Positions 7,896 to 16,642 of a stretch of DNA of 37,255 nucleotides are shown here, one piece after another. How positions within the stretch are numbered: the first letter of the stretch is position 1; each line of letters opens with the position of its first letter. Below the pieces are notes generated by a model. The model worked only from the letters and a program-made list of their open reading frames with translations. It made no database searches and was not told where the DNA came from. The DNA lies in NCBI RefSeq assembly GCF_000422905.1, contig NZ_AUGY01000082.1, forward strand, positions 1-37,255. Reading direction: 5' to 3'. Both the position numbers and the translations under genes were made by a program. Source of the stretch: Paenibacillus alginolyticus DSM 5050 = NBRC 15375. GTDB lineage: Bacteria > Bacillota > Bacilli > Paenibacillales > NBRC-103111.

Positions 7896-9890
7896 TTACT
7901 TTACAACTATTTCAACATTCTGCTTCCAAATAATCCTTTCACCGATCCGAATGACGACACTCAATTGGTGTGTTCCTATCGCAAGCGGTCGGGAAGCCTT
8001 TAAACTAAACAACGTGACTGGCGCAACACTAGCATCAGGATCGTTAACGATCCCATTGATTTGGGAAAGATGTCCCTCTCCGCCATGGTCCCCGTTCTCC
8101 TCAATGAACATCTGAAGCGGCATCTGATCAGACTTATAATCTTCTCGACTGGTCCAATCATCAACAAAAGCTTGTAACTCTAATCGGCCCTTTGCCGCAC
8201 TGGTTGGGAGCTCCCCTAACCTCACATGATAAACTTTCTCGAACAGGCTAAATTCGCTCCCAGCAAATACCTGCGTTATTCCAAAAAGGGTCTGAACGTC
8301 TTTCAAATTAAGATACCAGCTATCGCGGGTATGACGCGGCATCTCTGCTAATTGAACACTTTTATCCTTAGTACCGTGCCAAGAAATCAACGCATTCCTA
8401 TCTCCAGCATTAAGCTCAAAGGAATAATCGGCCTTACTGAATGTGACGGCGTCTCTGCCCTTCACCATTTCTACTTTGTATTGAAACTGTTCAGCAAGCA
8501 GGATTGCATCCAAATAGGATTGCTCCTTTTCCATGTACCCAATCCGCCCGCCATTGTTAATCTGTAATCCTCCATTCGCTGCAGGTGCAATTCCTAAACT
8601 ATTCGTGTTCGTTTTTGAAATATGAAATATCGTATTCGTATCTTCATCCCATATTTTGTCCTGACTATAATTCCAGAAAGGTATCCATCCTGATCGACCA
8701 TCGACATGAACTTTCAACCACAATCCACCGTTTGGTCCATTCCATGCCCCAGTAGCCTCCACAGTCTGATCACGCAGCAGTAATGTCGAAGAGCTGAACG
8801 GTATTTCCGGGTAACGAAACAGCTCCTTTTGATCATTAACCGCTACCTTCCAATGAACTGGTATCGCTGATTCCGGCTCTCCAAACAATTTGTTTATCCA
8901 TCCAGTACCTTTCGATGAACGTACATGATACCAAGTGCTGTTGTTCCAAATCGAATAAGGACCTCTCCCGCTCTCCAATCGCTCTTCGATCTTCTCAAAA
9001 GCGGTTACCGTTTCACCTTTAATCACGGCATCTTCCTTCTTGTAGCCATCCCAAACATCATGAATAAGCGGTGTTTCACGTACAATCGCTATGGTTTCAT
9101 TCGCACTCAGAATAGTGACTCCCTTTTCGCGCGTCCACGTGGTCCCTTGATCCGTTTGAATTTCGAATGCTCGATCATAAATCGTAGTGAACTCCCTTGC
9201 GATCGTATAATCGCCTGCCTTGGAGTTAGACCAATCTAGCTTCTGCTCGCCAAACCCCATTGCCGTACTCAGATCACTATTGGCCGGTAGTCCATAATAA
9301 TGTGCTTTTCGCTGAACCTTATGTACAGTACCTATTTGATTGACGGGTATATGCGCCCATAGATCACTTAACCAGGTGGTGTGCACCTTAATCCATGCTT
9401 TACTGCTGGGATCGTTCGTATAGAACCACTGTTTATCGGCCGCAACTACCTCGACCTCTTGTGCGGATAAAGATGCCGCAGGTTCGCCTTTGGTGCTTTT
9501 ACTTCGGTATAGCGGAGTTTCTTCCAGAAGAGTAATGCGCTTAGGCGGCTCCATGTCGATTTCCCATGGATTTGGCCTGATCCACCGCGGCCCGAACATC
9601 GTCTCAATCTTCCAGATGGATCTACCACTCGACCACGAGCTTTCTACCGTGAGAACATTAACTTCCTGAGGTGCAAAAGTACCTTCCGGCTCATCATCGG
9701 GCTGATTCGGATCTGCATAATAGGGGGTCTCTGCCAAAAGCTCAATCGTAGAAGGGAACCTAATTCCTTCCGGCGCATAGGAGCCGCCATAGATGGTTTC
9801 AGCTTTCGACTGATGTGCCAAACTGCCCAATCCTAATCCTGCAGCTAGGATCGTGATAGCAATGAGCTTCATTTTAATCATCTGGAACAA
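7896..9890 (-). CDS. Secreted protein with repeated SH3-like modules and a stalk-type domain
   Basis: A signal peptide occupies residues 1 to about 30 (hydrophobic LIAITILAAGLGLGS, then HQSKA cleavage-like end). After it come four to five modules of about 60-80 residues, each starting with a pattern like ITLLEETPLY, then a -EV-V- strand and a W-KV----GW-- ending, at roughly 46-105, 115-180, 185-260, 262-345 and 352-410. This is the pattern of bacterial SH3/GW-like cell-wall binding repeats. Residues about 430-540 look like a copper amine oxidase N-terminal-like stalk domain, common in Paenibacillus surface proteins. The last 110 residues are a predicted beta-rich domain with no recognised enzyme motif. 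A TTG start at 9890 fits AGGATGTGA 5 nt upstream; ATG at residue 4 or 7 are alternatives. A role in cell-wall association is inferred. Confidence 0.75.
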   Translation of the reverse strand: MFQMIKMKLIAITILAAGLGLGSLAHQSKAETIYGGSYAPEGIRFPSTIELLAETPYYADPNQPDDEPEGTFAPQEVNVLTVESSWSSGRSIWKIETMFGPRWIRPNPWEIDMEPPKRITLLEETPLYRSKSTKGEPAASLSAQEVEVVAADKQWFYTNDPSSKAWIKVHTTWLSDLWAHIPVNQIGTVHKVQRKAHYYGLPANSDLSTAMGFGEQKLDWSNSKAGDYTIAREFTTIYDRAFEIQTDQGTTWTREKGVTILSANETIAIVRETPLIHDVWDGYKKEDAVIKGETVTAFEKIEERLESGRGPYSIWNNSTWYHVRSSKGTGWINKLFGEPESAIPVHWKVAVNDQKELFRYPEIPFSSSTLLLRDQTVEATGAWNGPNGGLWLKVHVDGRSGWIPFWNYSQDKIWDEDTNTIFHISKTNTNSLGIAPAANGGLQINNGGRIGYMEKEQSYLDAILLAEQFQYKVEMVKGRDAVTFSKADYSFELNAGDRNALISWHGTKDKSVQLAEMPRHTRDSWYLNLKDVQTLFGITQVFAGSEFSLFEKVYHVRLGELPTSAAKGRLELQAFVDDWTSREDYKSDQMPLQMFIEENGDHGGEGHLSQINGIVNDPDASVAPVTLFSLKASRPLAIGTHQLSVVIRIGERIIWKQNVEIVVK

Positions 9891-10029
9891 TCACATCCTG
9901 TCTCGATTAAATTAGGGAAAACTTACCATTTATTTGACGCCAGTCGCAGATATAAAGTTTCTTACATCCAGCCCACCTTCTGAAAAAAAAGCACATGTTA
10001 GACAGTTCCCCTAGTCTTACTTACTTTAC

Positions 10030-10058
10030 TTGCCTCAGTTACTTTAGTAGTATATCTA
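10030..10058 (+). promoter_or_regulatory. Candidate greA promoter
   Basis: TTGCCT and TATCTA are 17 nt apart, about 30 nt upstream of the greA start; TATATC two bases earlier is an alternative -10. The surrounding ACTTACTTTACTT repeats are not explained. Confidence 0.35.
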
Positions 10059-10088
10059 GTATCGAATACATAAGGAGCTGCAAAAAAT

Positions 10089-10559
10089 ATGTCCAATGAT
10101 GAAATTATTCTAACTCCAGAAGGATTGCGTAGTTTAGAATCAGAGCTTGAAGATCTCAAAACCGTCAAACGCAAAGAACTAGCCAGCCGTATTAAGACAG
10201 CGATTAGTTATGGTGATCTCAAGGAAAACAGTGAATATCACTCCGCCAAAGAAGAGCAGGGTTTCATGGAAACCAGAATTTTGACGATCGAAAGAATGCT
10301 GAAGAAGGCTAAAGTTGTTACGAATATCGGCACTTCCACCGTTCAAGTTGGCTCTACCGTTATTCTCAATGATGTGGAATTTGCTGAGAAAATTGAGTAT
10401 AAAATCGTAGGTACTCAGGAAGCCGATGTGAATGAAAATAAAATTTCCTACGAAAGTCCGCTTGGCGTTTCCCTCATGGGCAAATCCGTAGGTGATGTGA
10501 TTAGTGTGAATGCACCTATGGGTGTCATTAACTATGAGCTGCTTGAAATCAGAGTGTAA
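10089..10559 (+). CDS. greA: Transcript cleavage factor GreA
   Basis: The 156-residue protein has the GreA/GreB signature: an N-terminal coiled coil beginning LTPEGLRSLESELEDLK, the tip region GDLKENSEYHSAKEEQ with the acidic pair needed to stimulate RNA polymerase cleavage, and a C-terminal FKBP-like domain containing ISYESPLGVSLMGKSVGD. It rescues backtracked RNA polymerase by inducing cleavage of the transcript 3' end. Length is normal for GreA. The ribosome binding site AAGGAGCTG lies about 8 nt before the ATG. It is a monocistronic gene that converges on murI and shares a terminator with it. The sequence does not show whether this is the only GreA of the organism. Confidence 0.95.
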   Translation: MSNDEIILTPEGLRSLESELEDLKTVKRKELASRIKTAISYGDLKENSEYHSAKEEQGFMETRILTIERMLKKAKVVTNIGTSTVQVGSTVILNDVEFAEKIEYKIVGTQEADVNENKISYESPLGVSLMGKSVGDVISVNAPMGVINYELLEIRV

Positions 10560-10588
10560 CCTGACGCAATCCTTCTACTAAACAAAAT

Positions 10589-10634
10589 AAAAAGGCATTG
10601 TCACGCAGCGGCGGCTGCACGGCAATGCCTTTTT
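10589..10634. terminator. Bidirectional terminator between greA and murI
   Basis: AAAAAGGCATTG pairs perfectly with CAATGCCTTTTT, with an inner GCAGC/GCTGC stem. A and T runs at either end allow termination from both convergent genes. Confidence 0.9.
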
Positions 10635-10649
10635 AACTTTCCTCAAACC

Positions 10650-11426
10650 TTACTCACCAATTGTTTGAATGATTTCCAGAGCCATTTCCATCTTCCGAAT
10701 ATAGGCTGTCTCATTGCTGGAACACATGAATTTGATGTTGGAATGTCCCTCACCAAGTAGTTGATTGGGATCACTAAGCAGCTGAATCAACCGATTCACA
10801 GTACCTGAACTTCCATCAACAATTTGGATATGATTTGGCAGCATTTTTCTTAGAGCACTCTTATAAAAAGGGTAATGTGTACAACCTAGAACGACAGTCC
10901 CGTACATACTCAGGTCGAAGGGCTCCAGCTTGGCATGGAAATAATCAGTGATTAGTTGACCCTCCATATTTAATTGTTCACAAAACTCAACCAATTCCGG
11001 CAGCGGCACCGAATCCACCATACCCATATCATCTATACGAGAAACTAACTCTCTATATTTCGATTGCTTGAGCGTTAAAGGCGTAGCAAATACGAGCACT
11101 CTTTTACCTGATGAACGATTCATCTCGAGGGCTGGTTTTACCGCGGGCTCCATGCCGATGATCGGTATCTCATAGATTTTTCTTAATTCTGCTATGGCTA
11201 TACTGGTTGCTGTGTTGCAAGCAATGACGAGGGCTTTAACCTCTTCTTTGATAATCATGTCAACGGATTTTTTGACAAAAGCAAGAACCTCGTCCTTCGA
11301 TTTCGTCCCGTAGGGAACATGAAGGGTATCCGCAAAATATAGAAAATCCTCATGAGGCAGTTGTTTCATGGCTTCGTGTAAGACCGTAATACCACCTATC
11401 CCTGAATCAAAAAAAGCTATTCTCAT
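10650..11426 (-). CDS. murI: Glutamate racemase
   Basis: The protein shows all the landmarks of MurI/RacE: IAFFDSGIGGITVL at the N-terminus, the first catalytic cysteine in ACNTATS, the second in LGCTHYP near residue 180, and VDGSSGTV close to the end. It interconverts L- and D-glutamate to supply D-glutamate for peptidoglycan in the cytoplasm. ATG at 11426 is chosen because AGGGTGA lies 6 nt upstream; a GTG at 11435 overlaps that Shine-Dalgarno and is less likely. It follows the HAD phosphatase gene by about 30 nt on the same strand, so the two are probably co-transcribed. Confidence 0.94.
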   Translation of the reverse strand: MRIAFFDSGIGGITVLHEAMKQLPHEDFLYFADTLHVPYGTKSKDEVLAFVKKSVDMIIKEEVKALVIACNTATSIAIAELRKIYEIPIIGMEPAVKPALEMNRSSGKRVLVFATPLTLKQSKYRELVSRIDDMGMVDSVPLPELVEFCEQLNMEGQLITDYFHAKLEPFDLSMYGTVVLGCTHYPFYKSALRKMLPNHIQIVDGSSGTVNRLIQLLSDPNQLLGEGHSNIKFMCSSNETAYIRKMEMALEIIQTIGE

Positions 11427-11456
11427 TATCTTCACCCTGTATGTATTGTTTCTTTT

Positions 11457-12227
11457 CTAAAGTAATCCAGCTGCAATAAGTCCATTTAGAATGCCATCTT
11501 CATCCACATGTGTCGTTACATGATCGGCATAAGCAAGCAAGTCTTTGTGCGAGTTCCCCATCGCGATACCGAATCCGACATATGAAAGCATCTCCATATC
11601 ATTTAACCCGTCCCCGAAAGCGACAGCCTCTTCCGGCTTCAATCCAACAAGCTCCAAAAGCGCGGCTATCCCTTGAGCTTTCGAACCACCGGCAGGTAAC
11701 ACATCTATCGCATGCTGGTGCCAGCGAATCAGCTTAAATTCCGATTGGAGTTCCTCATACAAATGCTCATCCTTGTCTTCAGCATGCAGGAAGATTTGAT
11801 AAATGTCGTTTGTTTTCCAGAAATCCGGGTCATACGCCGGCAAATCAACTTTCAATGAGGAAACCGATCCAACAACAAAAGGATGGTCTTCGGAATCCGT
11901 GAAGAAGTTATGCTCCCCTTCAAATACGAGGGAATGCTTATGTTTAGCCGCCAATTTGACCAATGCCTCTATGCTGCTTTTGGCAATAATCCGTCTGTAG
12001 AGCGGTTCACCACGGTAAACGGCATAGCCGCCGTTTAAGCATACATAGGAATCTATTCCTAGCTGTTCAGCCAAAGGCTTGATAAAGTAGGGTGCTCGTC
12101 CTGTTGCAATGACCGGTTCAATCCCTTGCTGCTTCAATTGTTGAATAGCGATGATCGTACTGGCAGGAACTTGTTTTTCTTCGTTAACTAATGTGCCATC
12201 GATATCAAAAAATACAATTTTGTACAC
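11457..12227 (-). CDS. Cof-type HAD hydrolase
   Basis: HAD superfamily motifs are clear: motif I FFDIDGTL (nucleophile and acid aspartates), motif II ATGR, a lysine in GGSKAQGI and motif IV GDGLNDMEML. The ~100-residue alpha/beta cap between motifs II and III is that of the Cof/IIB subfamily, which dephosphorylates sugar phosphates, flavin or PLP phosphates; the substrate cannot be told. A GTG start at 12227 is preferred because AAAAGGAG lies 9 nt before it, giving a product that begins YKIVFFDIDG; the frame is open further upstream to another GTG at 12260. It probably forms a two-gene unit with murI and is separated from the ClpP-like gene by a terminator. Confidence 0.88.
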   Translation of the reverse strand: MYKIVFFDIDGTLVNEEKQVPASTIIAIQQLKQQGIEPVIATGRAPYFIKPLAEQLGIDSYVCLNGGYAVYRGEPLYRRIIAKSSIEALVKLAAKHKHSLVFEGEHNFFTDSEDHPFVVGSVSSLKVDLPAYDPDFWKTNDIYQIFLHAEDKDEHLYEELQSEFKLIRWHQHAIDVLPAGGSKAQGIAALLELVGLKPEEAVAFGDGLNDMEMLSYVGFGIAMGNSHKDLLAYADHVTTHVDEDGILNGLIAAGLL

Positions 12228-12312
12228 GGTATGGATCTCCTTTTCATTAGGGGACAGCACGGCTGCTCCTCTTCTCTCTATCTCTCAATTAAACACCAAA
12301 AGCAGAGAAAAA

Positions 12313-12344
12313 ACAAAGAAAAAGAGAATCCCTCAGGCTTCTCT
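12313..12344 (-). terminator. Terminator of the ClpP-like gene
   Basis: On the minus strand AGAGAAGCC pairs with GGGATTCTCT around a short loop and is followed by TTTTTCTTTG. It separates the ClpP-like gene from the HAD-murI unit. Confidence 0.7.
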
Positions 12345-12353
12345 GCGCCGCGC

Positions 12354-12884
12354 TTATACAATTTCATCAATAATCCCAAATGATAAAGCCTCATCAGGAC
12401 TCAAATACCAATTACGTTGATGTTCCTGAACACGATGCAGCTCGTCAATATGCAGCTTCGTTTTCGCTAAGATATACTCATCATAAATATTTTGCAGCCT
12501 TTGTGTTTCATCCACACGATTCTTCAAGTGTTCCAAGTGTCCGTCGATATGTGTAGATACAGAATGATACATGAATGTACTAAGCCGGCCGGCGTACCTC
12601 TTGTGACCACTAACGGCGATTAGCAAGCTCATGCTAGCAGCAAGTCCATACACGTATGTATGCACCGGCGTCTTACTGTTATCAATCACATTGATCAATC
12701 CAAGACCATCGTAGACACTTCCCCCATTACTATTAATAATTAAGTCGATGGGCAGACGCTTGAAGTCTTTTTCTTTCCTATCTCTGTCATCATCATATTG
12801 ATTAATTCTTATGATTTGCTCGACGATGGTTTTCACAGAGCTTTTATTAATGCCATCGAATAGATATAAGGTCCTGTCACTCAT
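12354..12884 (-). CDS. Divergent ClpP-like serine protease
   Basis: The 176-residue protein has the ClpP fold pattern: an LIINSNGGSVYDGLG strand-turn, nucleophile serine in YGLAAS84MSLLIAVSG, and the histidine in STFMYH107. The C-terminal LSPDEALSFGIIDEIV is like the end of ClpP. The position of the catalytic aspartate appears to hold a glutamate (E154 in RVQEHQRN) by eye alignment. It is much less conserved than housekeeping ClpP and recalls the alternative or phage-related ClpP homologues. The ATG has AGGAGG 6 nt upstream. No Clp ATPase and no phage structural genes are adjacent, so it may work with a chromosomal ClpX/ClpC or independently. It has its own terminator and probably its own promoter. 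Confidence 0.82.
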   Translation of the reverse strand: MSDRTLYLFDGINKSSVKTIVEQIIRINQYDDDRDRKEKDFKRLPIDLIINSNGGSVYDGLGLINVIDNSKTPVHTYVYGLAASMSLLIAVSGHKRYAGRLSTFMYHSVSTHIDGHLEHLKNRVDETQRLQNIYDEYILAKTKLHIDELHRVQEHQRNWYLSPDEALSFGIIDEIV

Positions 12885-12981
12885 AGCATGCCTCCTGTCC
12901 TTATGGCCTACTGATACGTTAGTCTATTCTCGTTTTATAGACTTTGTAACTCTTTCCCCTTTCTTTTCTGGATTTTTGGGC

Positions 12982-13012
12982 AAAATAAAAGGCCAACCCA
13001 TTCTGGTTGACC
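12982..13012 (-). terminator. Terminator of the MASE/PAS histidine kinase
   Basis: On the minus strand AGGTCAACC pairs with GGTTGGCCT (one G-U) around AGAATG and is followed by TTTATTTT. Confidence 0.8.
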
Positions 13013-13052
13013 TAATTATATTTCTTACTTGCTGTTTAATTTTTTCACCCGA

Positions 13053-15053
13053 CTATTCGGTATCTACTTCAATTAACTGAACAATAAAGATTGAGCCTTT
13101 GCCAAGCTCCGTATCAACAACCACTTTTCCATGATGCGCTTCAATGATCTCCTTCACAATCGATAACCCTAAACCCGTTCCTCCAATTTTCCTGCGATCC
13201 GAATTATCGACTCGATAAAATCTCGTAAACAGTTTGTCCAAGGCATCGGCTGGAATGCCAAGACCATAATCTTGGATCTTGATTAACACTTTTCCGTTAT
13301 CGGTTTCCACATAAATATCAATTTTCGTCGCACCCGGCGAATACTTAATCGCATTGGAGATCAAATTATGAAACACTTGCTTTAAACGGTCTTCGTCCCC
13401 TTGGATAAATATACGCTCGGTTGCTGTATGCAGCTCAGCTTCATGATCGTCTTTCCCCTGCCACTGCTCAACGATTTCGCGGAGTAAAAGGACAGCGTCC
13501 AGAGATTGGAAATGAAACTCTTGCCGGCCCGAATCCAACCGCTGCAAATCAAGAAAATCATTAATCAAATTCGACAGCCGCAAGGATTCCTTATGAATCG
13601 TCTCAATATATTTGGCACGCTTCTCTTCCGTCACGGCACGTGTTGCCAGGATTTCAATAAAGCCAACAATCGAGGATAGCGGAGTCCGAATTTCATGAGA
13701 TATAATGCTGACAAACTCATTTTTCAACTCATCAATTCGCTCCTCTTCCGTTCGATCTCTGAAACCGACTAGATGTCCTCTTAACGTCCCTTCCGTCTCA
13801 CCTGAAATTGGGTTGACATAGCATTCATAGTGCCTTGTTTCGCCTTTCGACGTCAATCTGGATATTCGCTTTCGAAAAGGCGGGATGGCTTGTCCGAAAT
13901 AAGCATCGATGATCTCCTCAAAAGCAGCGTCTGAGGTTTTCATTCCTAGACAATAGCTGGACAACCGTTCTCCGCTTTCGAGTGGACGTTCAAAGAAATG
14001 TTCCACGCGGCGATTGGTAAAGATAACCCGTCCTTCTGTATCACACATGATAATGGCTTCATGGCTGGATTCAAGCATCCGCTCAATGATATCGCTTTGC
14101 TCTGAAATCTTTCTCTCAGCCAGTTGGCTTTCACCGAGCAGCACCTTATATTTATCCTTACTATCCTTCACCTGCTGGAAGAGCTCTGTCATACTCAGAT
14201 ACATTTTGGTAAACTCATAAATCATCCCCGCAAGCACAATATTCGCACATACAAAGCTGTTCCACCTAGCCACATACCAGCCCACACTAAAACGCCCGCC
14301 GCCGCAAAGAATAATAGCCACATCAAGCATGGAAGCCAGAATGGCTACACAAAGCCAGGTCGAAGTTACCGTACTTGCTTTAGTTCTTTTGTAATAGACA
14401 ATTAATGTAAGTAAAGTAATGAAGACCATGGGCAGCCCAAGACCATATATAAATAAGGGTGTTAGCTTGCCTTGGGACAGCACAATTGGCAGTTGATTTT
14501 TGAAATGCGTGGTGATGTATGTTAATCCTATGATTAGAAACACGACCCCGATCAGGGTGTACAGACCCAATCTTTTAGCTGTGCGAGCACTATAATGAAC
14601 ATTCGCAAATTTCGATTCAATCATCATATAGAGGGCTATTGCTAGAGGAAATCCTGTGTGCGAGAGCACGTATAGCCAAACCGAAGTTTGCGTTCCGGCA
14701 TGGAACAAGCCATTTTCAGCAAAAACACGAGGGAATGTGAGGATATAGACCAAACTCATACCGCCGGAGAACAGATACGCTGCAACCAGGACGAGTACCG
14801 ACGGTGATCGATTAATTTTAAACTGACTATAAATCACGTAGGCTGTAATTAATTCAAAACAAATAACAGTGGAAAAAATAGCCGGCTGATAGGCCTGCAG
14901 CTCAACCAACTGAATCCTTACAAAAGGTACAGAAAGCAGTGAAATCAAAACCACGATAGCCCCAATAATAAAAGCAAACCGCCGCTGTGATGGATTGGAT
15001 TTCATCGTTATTAAATTATATATCGTTGTCGGTGAAACTTGCTCTTGACTCAT
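13053..15053 (-). CDS. Sensor histidine kinase with MASE-type membrane domain and PAS
   Basis: The N-terminal ~290 residues contain seven to eight hydrophobic helices with a short HTGFPLAIALYMM motif, resembling MASE4-like integral membrane sensor domains. A linker coiled coil is followed by a PAS domain (about 325-435, ESSHEAIIMCDTEGRVIFTN). Next come HisKA with the phosphoacceptor H in SIISHEIRTPLSS near residue 450, and a HATPase_c with N box HNLISNAIKYS, DYGLGIP and GGTGLGLSIVKEII. It should autophosphorylate in response to a membrane or redox-type signal and pass phosphate to a response regulator, none of which lies nearby. The gene appears monocistronic, with a terminator directly downstream. 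Confidence 0.9.
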   Translation of the reverse strand: MSQEQVSPTTIYNLITMKSNPSQRRFAFIIGAIVVLISLLSVPFVRIQLVELQAYQPAIFSTVICFELITAYVIYSQFKINRSPSVLVLVAAYLFSGGMSLVYILTFPRVFAENGLFHAGTQTSVWLYVLSHTGFPLAIALYMMIESKFANVHYSARTAKRLGLYTLIGVVFLIIGLTYITTHFKNQLPIVLSQGKLTPLFIYGLGLPMVFITLLTLIVYYKRTKASTVTSTWLCVAILASMLDVAIILCGGGRFSVGWYVARWNSFVCANIVLAGMIYEFTKMYLSMTELFQQVKDSKDKYKVLLGESQLAERKISEQSDIIERMLESSHEAIIMCDTEGRVIFTNRRVEHFFERPLESGERLSSYCLGMKTSDAAFEEIIDAYFGQAIPPFRKRISRLTSKGETRHYECYVNPISGETEGTLRGHLVGFRDRTEEERIDELKNEFVSIISHEIRTPLSSIVGFIEILATRAVTEEKRAKYIETIHKESLRLSNLINDFLDLQRLDSGRQEFHFQSLDAVLLLREIVEQWQGKDDHEAELHTATERIFIQGDEDRLKQVFHNLISNAIKYSPGATKIDIYVETDNGKVLIKIQDYGLGIPADALDKLFTRFYRVDNSDRRKIGGTGLGLSIVKEIIEAHHGKVVVDTELGKGSIFIVQLIEVDTE

Positions 15054-15118
15054 AAAAACCTCCGCGAATTGATCTATCTTTTACGATGATTCGACAACGT
15101 TTATCACACTTCCTTCTT

Positions 15119-15159
15119 GCAAAAAGCCTCACTTCTTCCAGTTGCAAGAAGTGAGGCTT
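15119..15159 (-). terminator. Terminator of the lactonase/alkyltransferase-like operon
   Basis: A perfect 14-bp stem (AAGCCTCACTTCTT/AAGAAGTGAGGCTT) with an 8-nt loop, followed on the minus strand by TTTTTG. It lies 11 nt beyond the stop of the alkyltransferase-like gene. Confidence 0.9.
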
Positions 15160-15170
15160 CCTATGTACAA

Positions 15171-15488
15171 TCATGCATCTTCTTGCATGTGATACTGGTA
15201 ATGCTCAAGCGAAATATATCGCTGATCCGTAATTTGAACACCTTCCGCTTGCAGCAAAAAACTTTGCATATGAGAGCCTTCATCATCCATGATGGCAATC
15301 TCTCCCTTTGCATTGATGACTCTGTGCCAAGGAAGACGATGCTTCTTGCTCATTGCATGCAAAATTCGCACGACTTGTCGAGCCGCCCTTGGGCTTCCAG
15401 CGTGCCTGGCGATCTGACCATAGGTCATAACTTTGCCCTCAGGAATACACCGAATGATGTGAATAACTCGTTCCGTGAAAGGTGTCAT
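15171..15488 (-). CDS. Alkyltransferase-like protein (ATL, MGMT family without catalytic cysteine)
   Basis: The ~105-residue product matches the C-terminal DNA-binding half of O6-alkylguanine methyltransferases: IPEGKVMTYGQIARHAG, then SPRAARQVVRIL with the arginine finger. The active-site motif reads PWHRVI instead of PCHRV, so the acceptor cysteine is replaced by tryptophan. ATL proteins bind O6-alkylguanine and mark it for nucleotide excision repair rather than reversing the damage themselves. The preferred start ATG at 15488 overlaps the TGA of the upstream lactonase gene (ATGA), so translation is probably coupled. The frame extends upstream to 15512, but that part overlaps the lactonase coding sequence and is unsupported. 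Confidence 0.88.
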   Translation of the reverse strand: MTPFTERVIHIIRCIPEGKVMTYGQIARHAGSPRAARQVVRILHAMSKKHRLPWHRVINAKGEIAIMDDEGSHMQSFLLQAEGVQITDQRYISLEHYQYHMQEDA

Positions 15489-16564
15489 TCTACAATAGCA
15501 AACTTGATGCATACCGGTTTAGACACATTTAGCACACTTCCGGTAGGAACAAGTTTTCCGGACTGAGAGTCTCGTGAGAACGATACAATATCATCCGAAT
15601 CTTTGTTAGCTACTAGCACAAATTGTCCATCCGGCGATATCGCAAAATTACGAGGATGCTTCCCTAACGTAGGAGCGTACTCCACTACCGTTAACTTACC
15701 CGTTGCTGCATCGATGGCATACACCACAATACTATCGTGCCCGCGGTTAGATCCATACAGGAATTTTCCATCTGGTGAAACATGAATATCCGCGCAAGCA
15801 TTTTCCCCATCATAAGACTCTGGGAGTGTGGAAATCGTCTGGATTTCGGTTAGTTCTCCTAATTCCTCGTTATAGCTGAATGCTGTGACTGTAGAGCCAA
15901 GTTCATTAATCACATAGCCAAAGGCGTAGGACGGGTGGAATGCAAAATGCCGCGGACCTGAACCGGGATCTACCTTCACTTCATTGTGAGGAATAAGCCG
16001 TTTGGCAGGGATATCGAGCTTGTACATCATGATCTTATCCAAACCTAAATCACAGACTCCCGCATAACGGTTTGCTCGATCTAAAAAAACAGAATGAGCA
16101 CGCGGTCTATCCTGAACCGACAGGACGCTTGCGCCATGATGCTGCTGAATATCAGCCGTTGTTCCTATACGTCCATCTGCTAAAACAGGAGACAAGCCCA
16201 CCATCCCCCCGTGATAACTGGCTACCATCACCACTTGGTTCGTATGGTCCAATGTAATGTGGCACGTCGTCGCAGGCAGTGTGATCTCGTTGTTCAGAAA
16301 CGTTAATTCTCCTGTAGCTGAATTTATTTCATAAGAAGTTGCCGCTCCGCAGCGCTGCTGATTCTCGTCAACACCCTCTGTTAACGCATATAATTTCCAA
16401 TTGCTCGCATCCACAGTCAAGAACGTCGGGTTTTGCAAACCATTTACTTGATGAGTGACTTCCAAACTTCCATTCTCTTCATCGTATTGGCAGGTGTACA
16501 CCCCAGGATTATTCGAATCCGCATATGAACCTATAAAGGCTAACGTTTTTTTCTTCTTTTCCAA
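15485..16564 (-). CDS. Lactonase, 7-bladed beta-propeller (6-phosphogluconolactonase YkgB type)
   Basis: The protein has the repeating blades of the Pgl/YkgB lactonase family: AFIGSYADSNNPGVY at the start, GPRHFAFHP, ADIHVSPDGKFLYGSNRGHDSI and HPRNFAISPDGQFVLVANKDSDDI. Family members hydrolyse 6-phosphogluconolactone in the pentose phosphate pathway, although many are only assigned as lactonases. Length of about 360 residues is normal. The start is uncertain: TTG at 16564 has GGGAGTGG about 8 nt upstream, while ATGs at 16579 and 16594 lack a good ribosome binding site. The downstream ATL gene overlaps its stop codon and shares its terminator. Confidence 0.85.
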   Translation of the reverse strand: MEKKKKTLAFIGSYADSNNPGVYTCQYDEENGSLEVTHQVNGLQNPTFLTVDASNWKLYALTEGVDENQQRCGAATSYEINSATGELTFLNNEITLPATTCHITLDHTNQVVMVASYHGGMVGLSPVLADGRIGTTADIQQHHGASVLSVQDRPRAHSVFLDRANRYAGVCDLGLDKIMMYKLDIPAKRLIPHNEVKVDPGSGPRHFAFHPSYAFGYVINELGSTVTAFSYNEELGELTEIQTISTLPESYDGENACADIHVSPDGKFLYGSNRGHDSIVVYAIDAATGKLTVVEYAPTLGKHPRNFAISPDGQFVLVANKDSDDIVSFSRDSQSGKLVPTGSVLNVSKPVCIKFAIVE

Positions 16565-16642
16565 AAATTCCACTCCCATTCTTCTTTTATCCATATCAGC
16601 ATTATCTCAAATCCAATTCTATGGAGCAACAAACTCTTGAAC

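Noticed and set aside
15117..15566. 149-aa plus-strand ORF over the ATL gene and the end of the lactonase
   Set aside because: It runs through a perfect terminator hairpin and two well-supported minus-strand genes; low-complexity translation.
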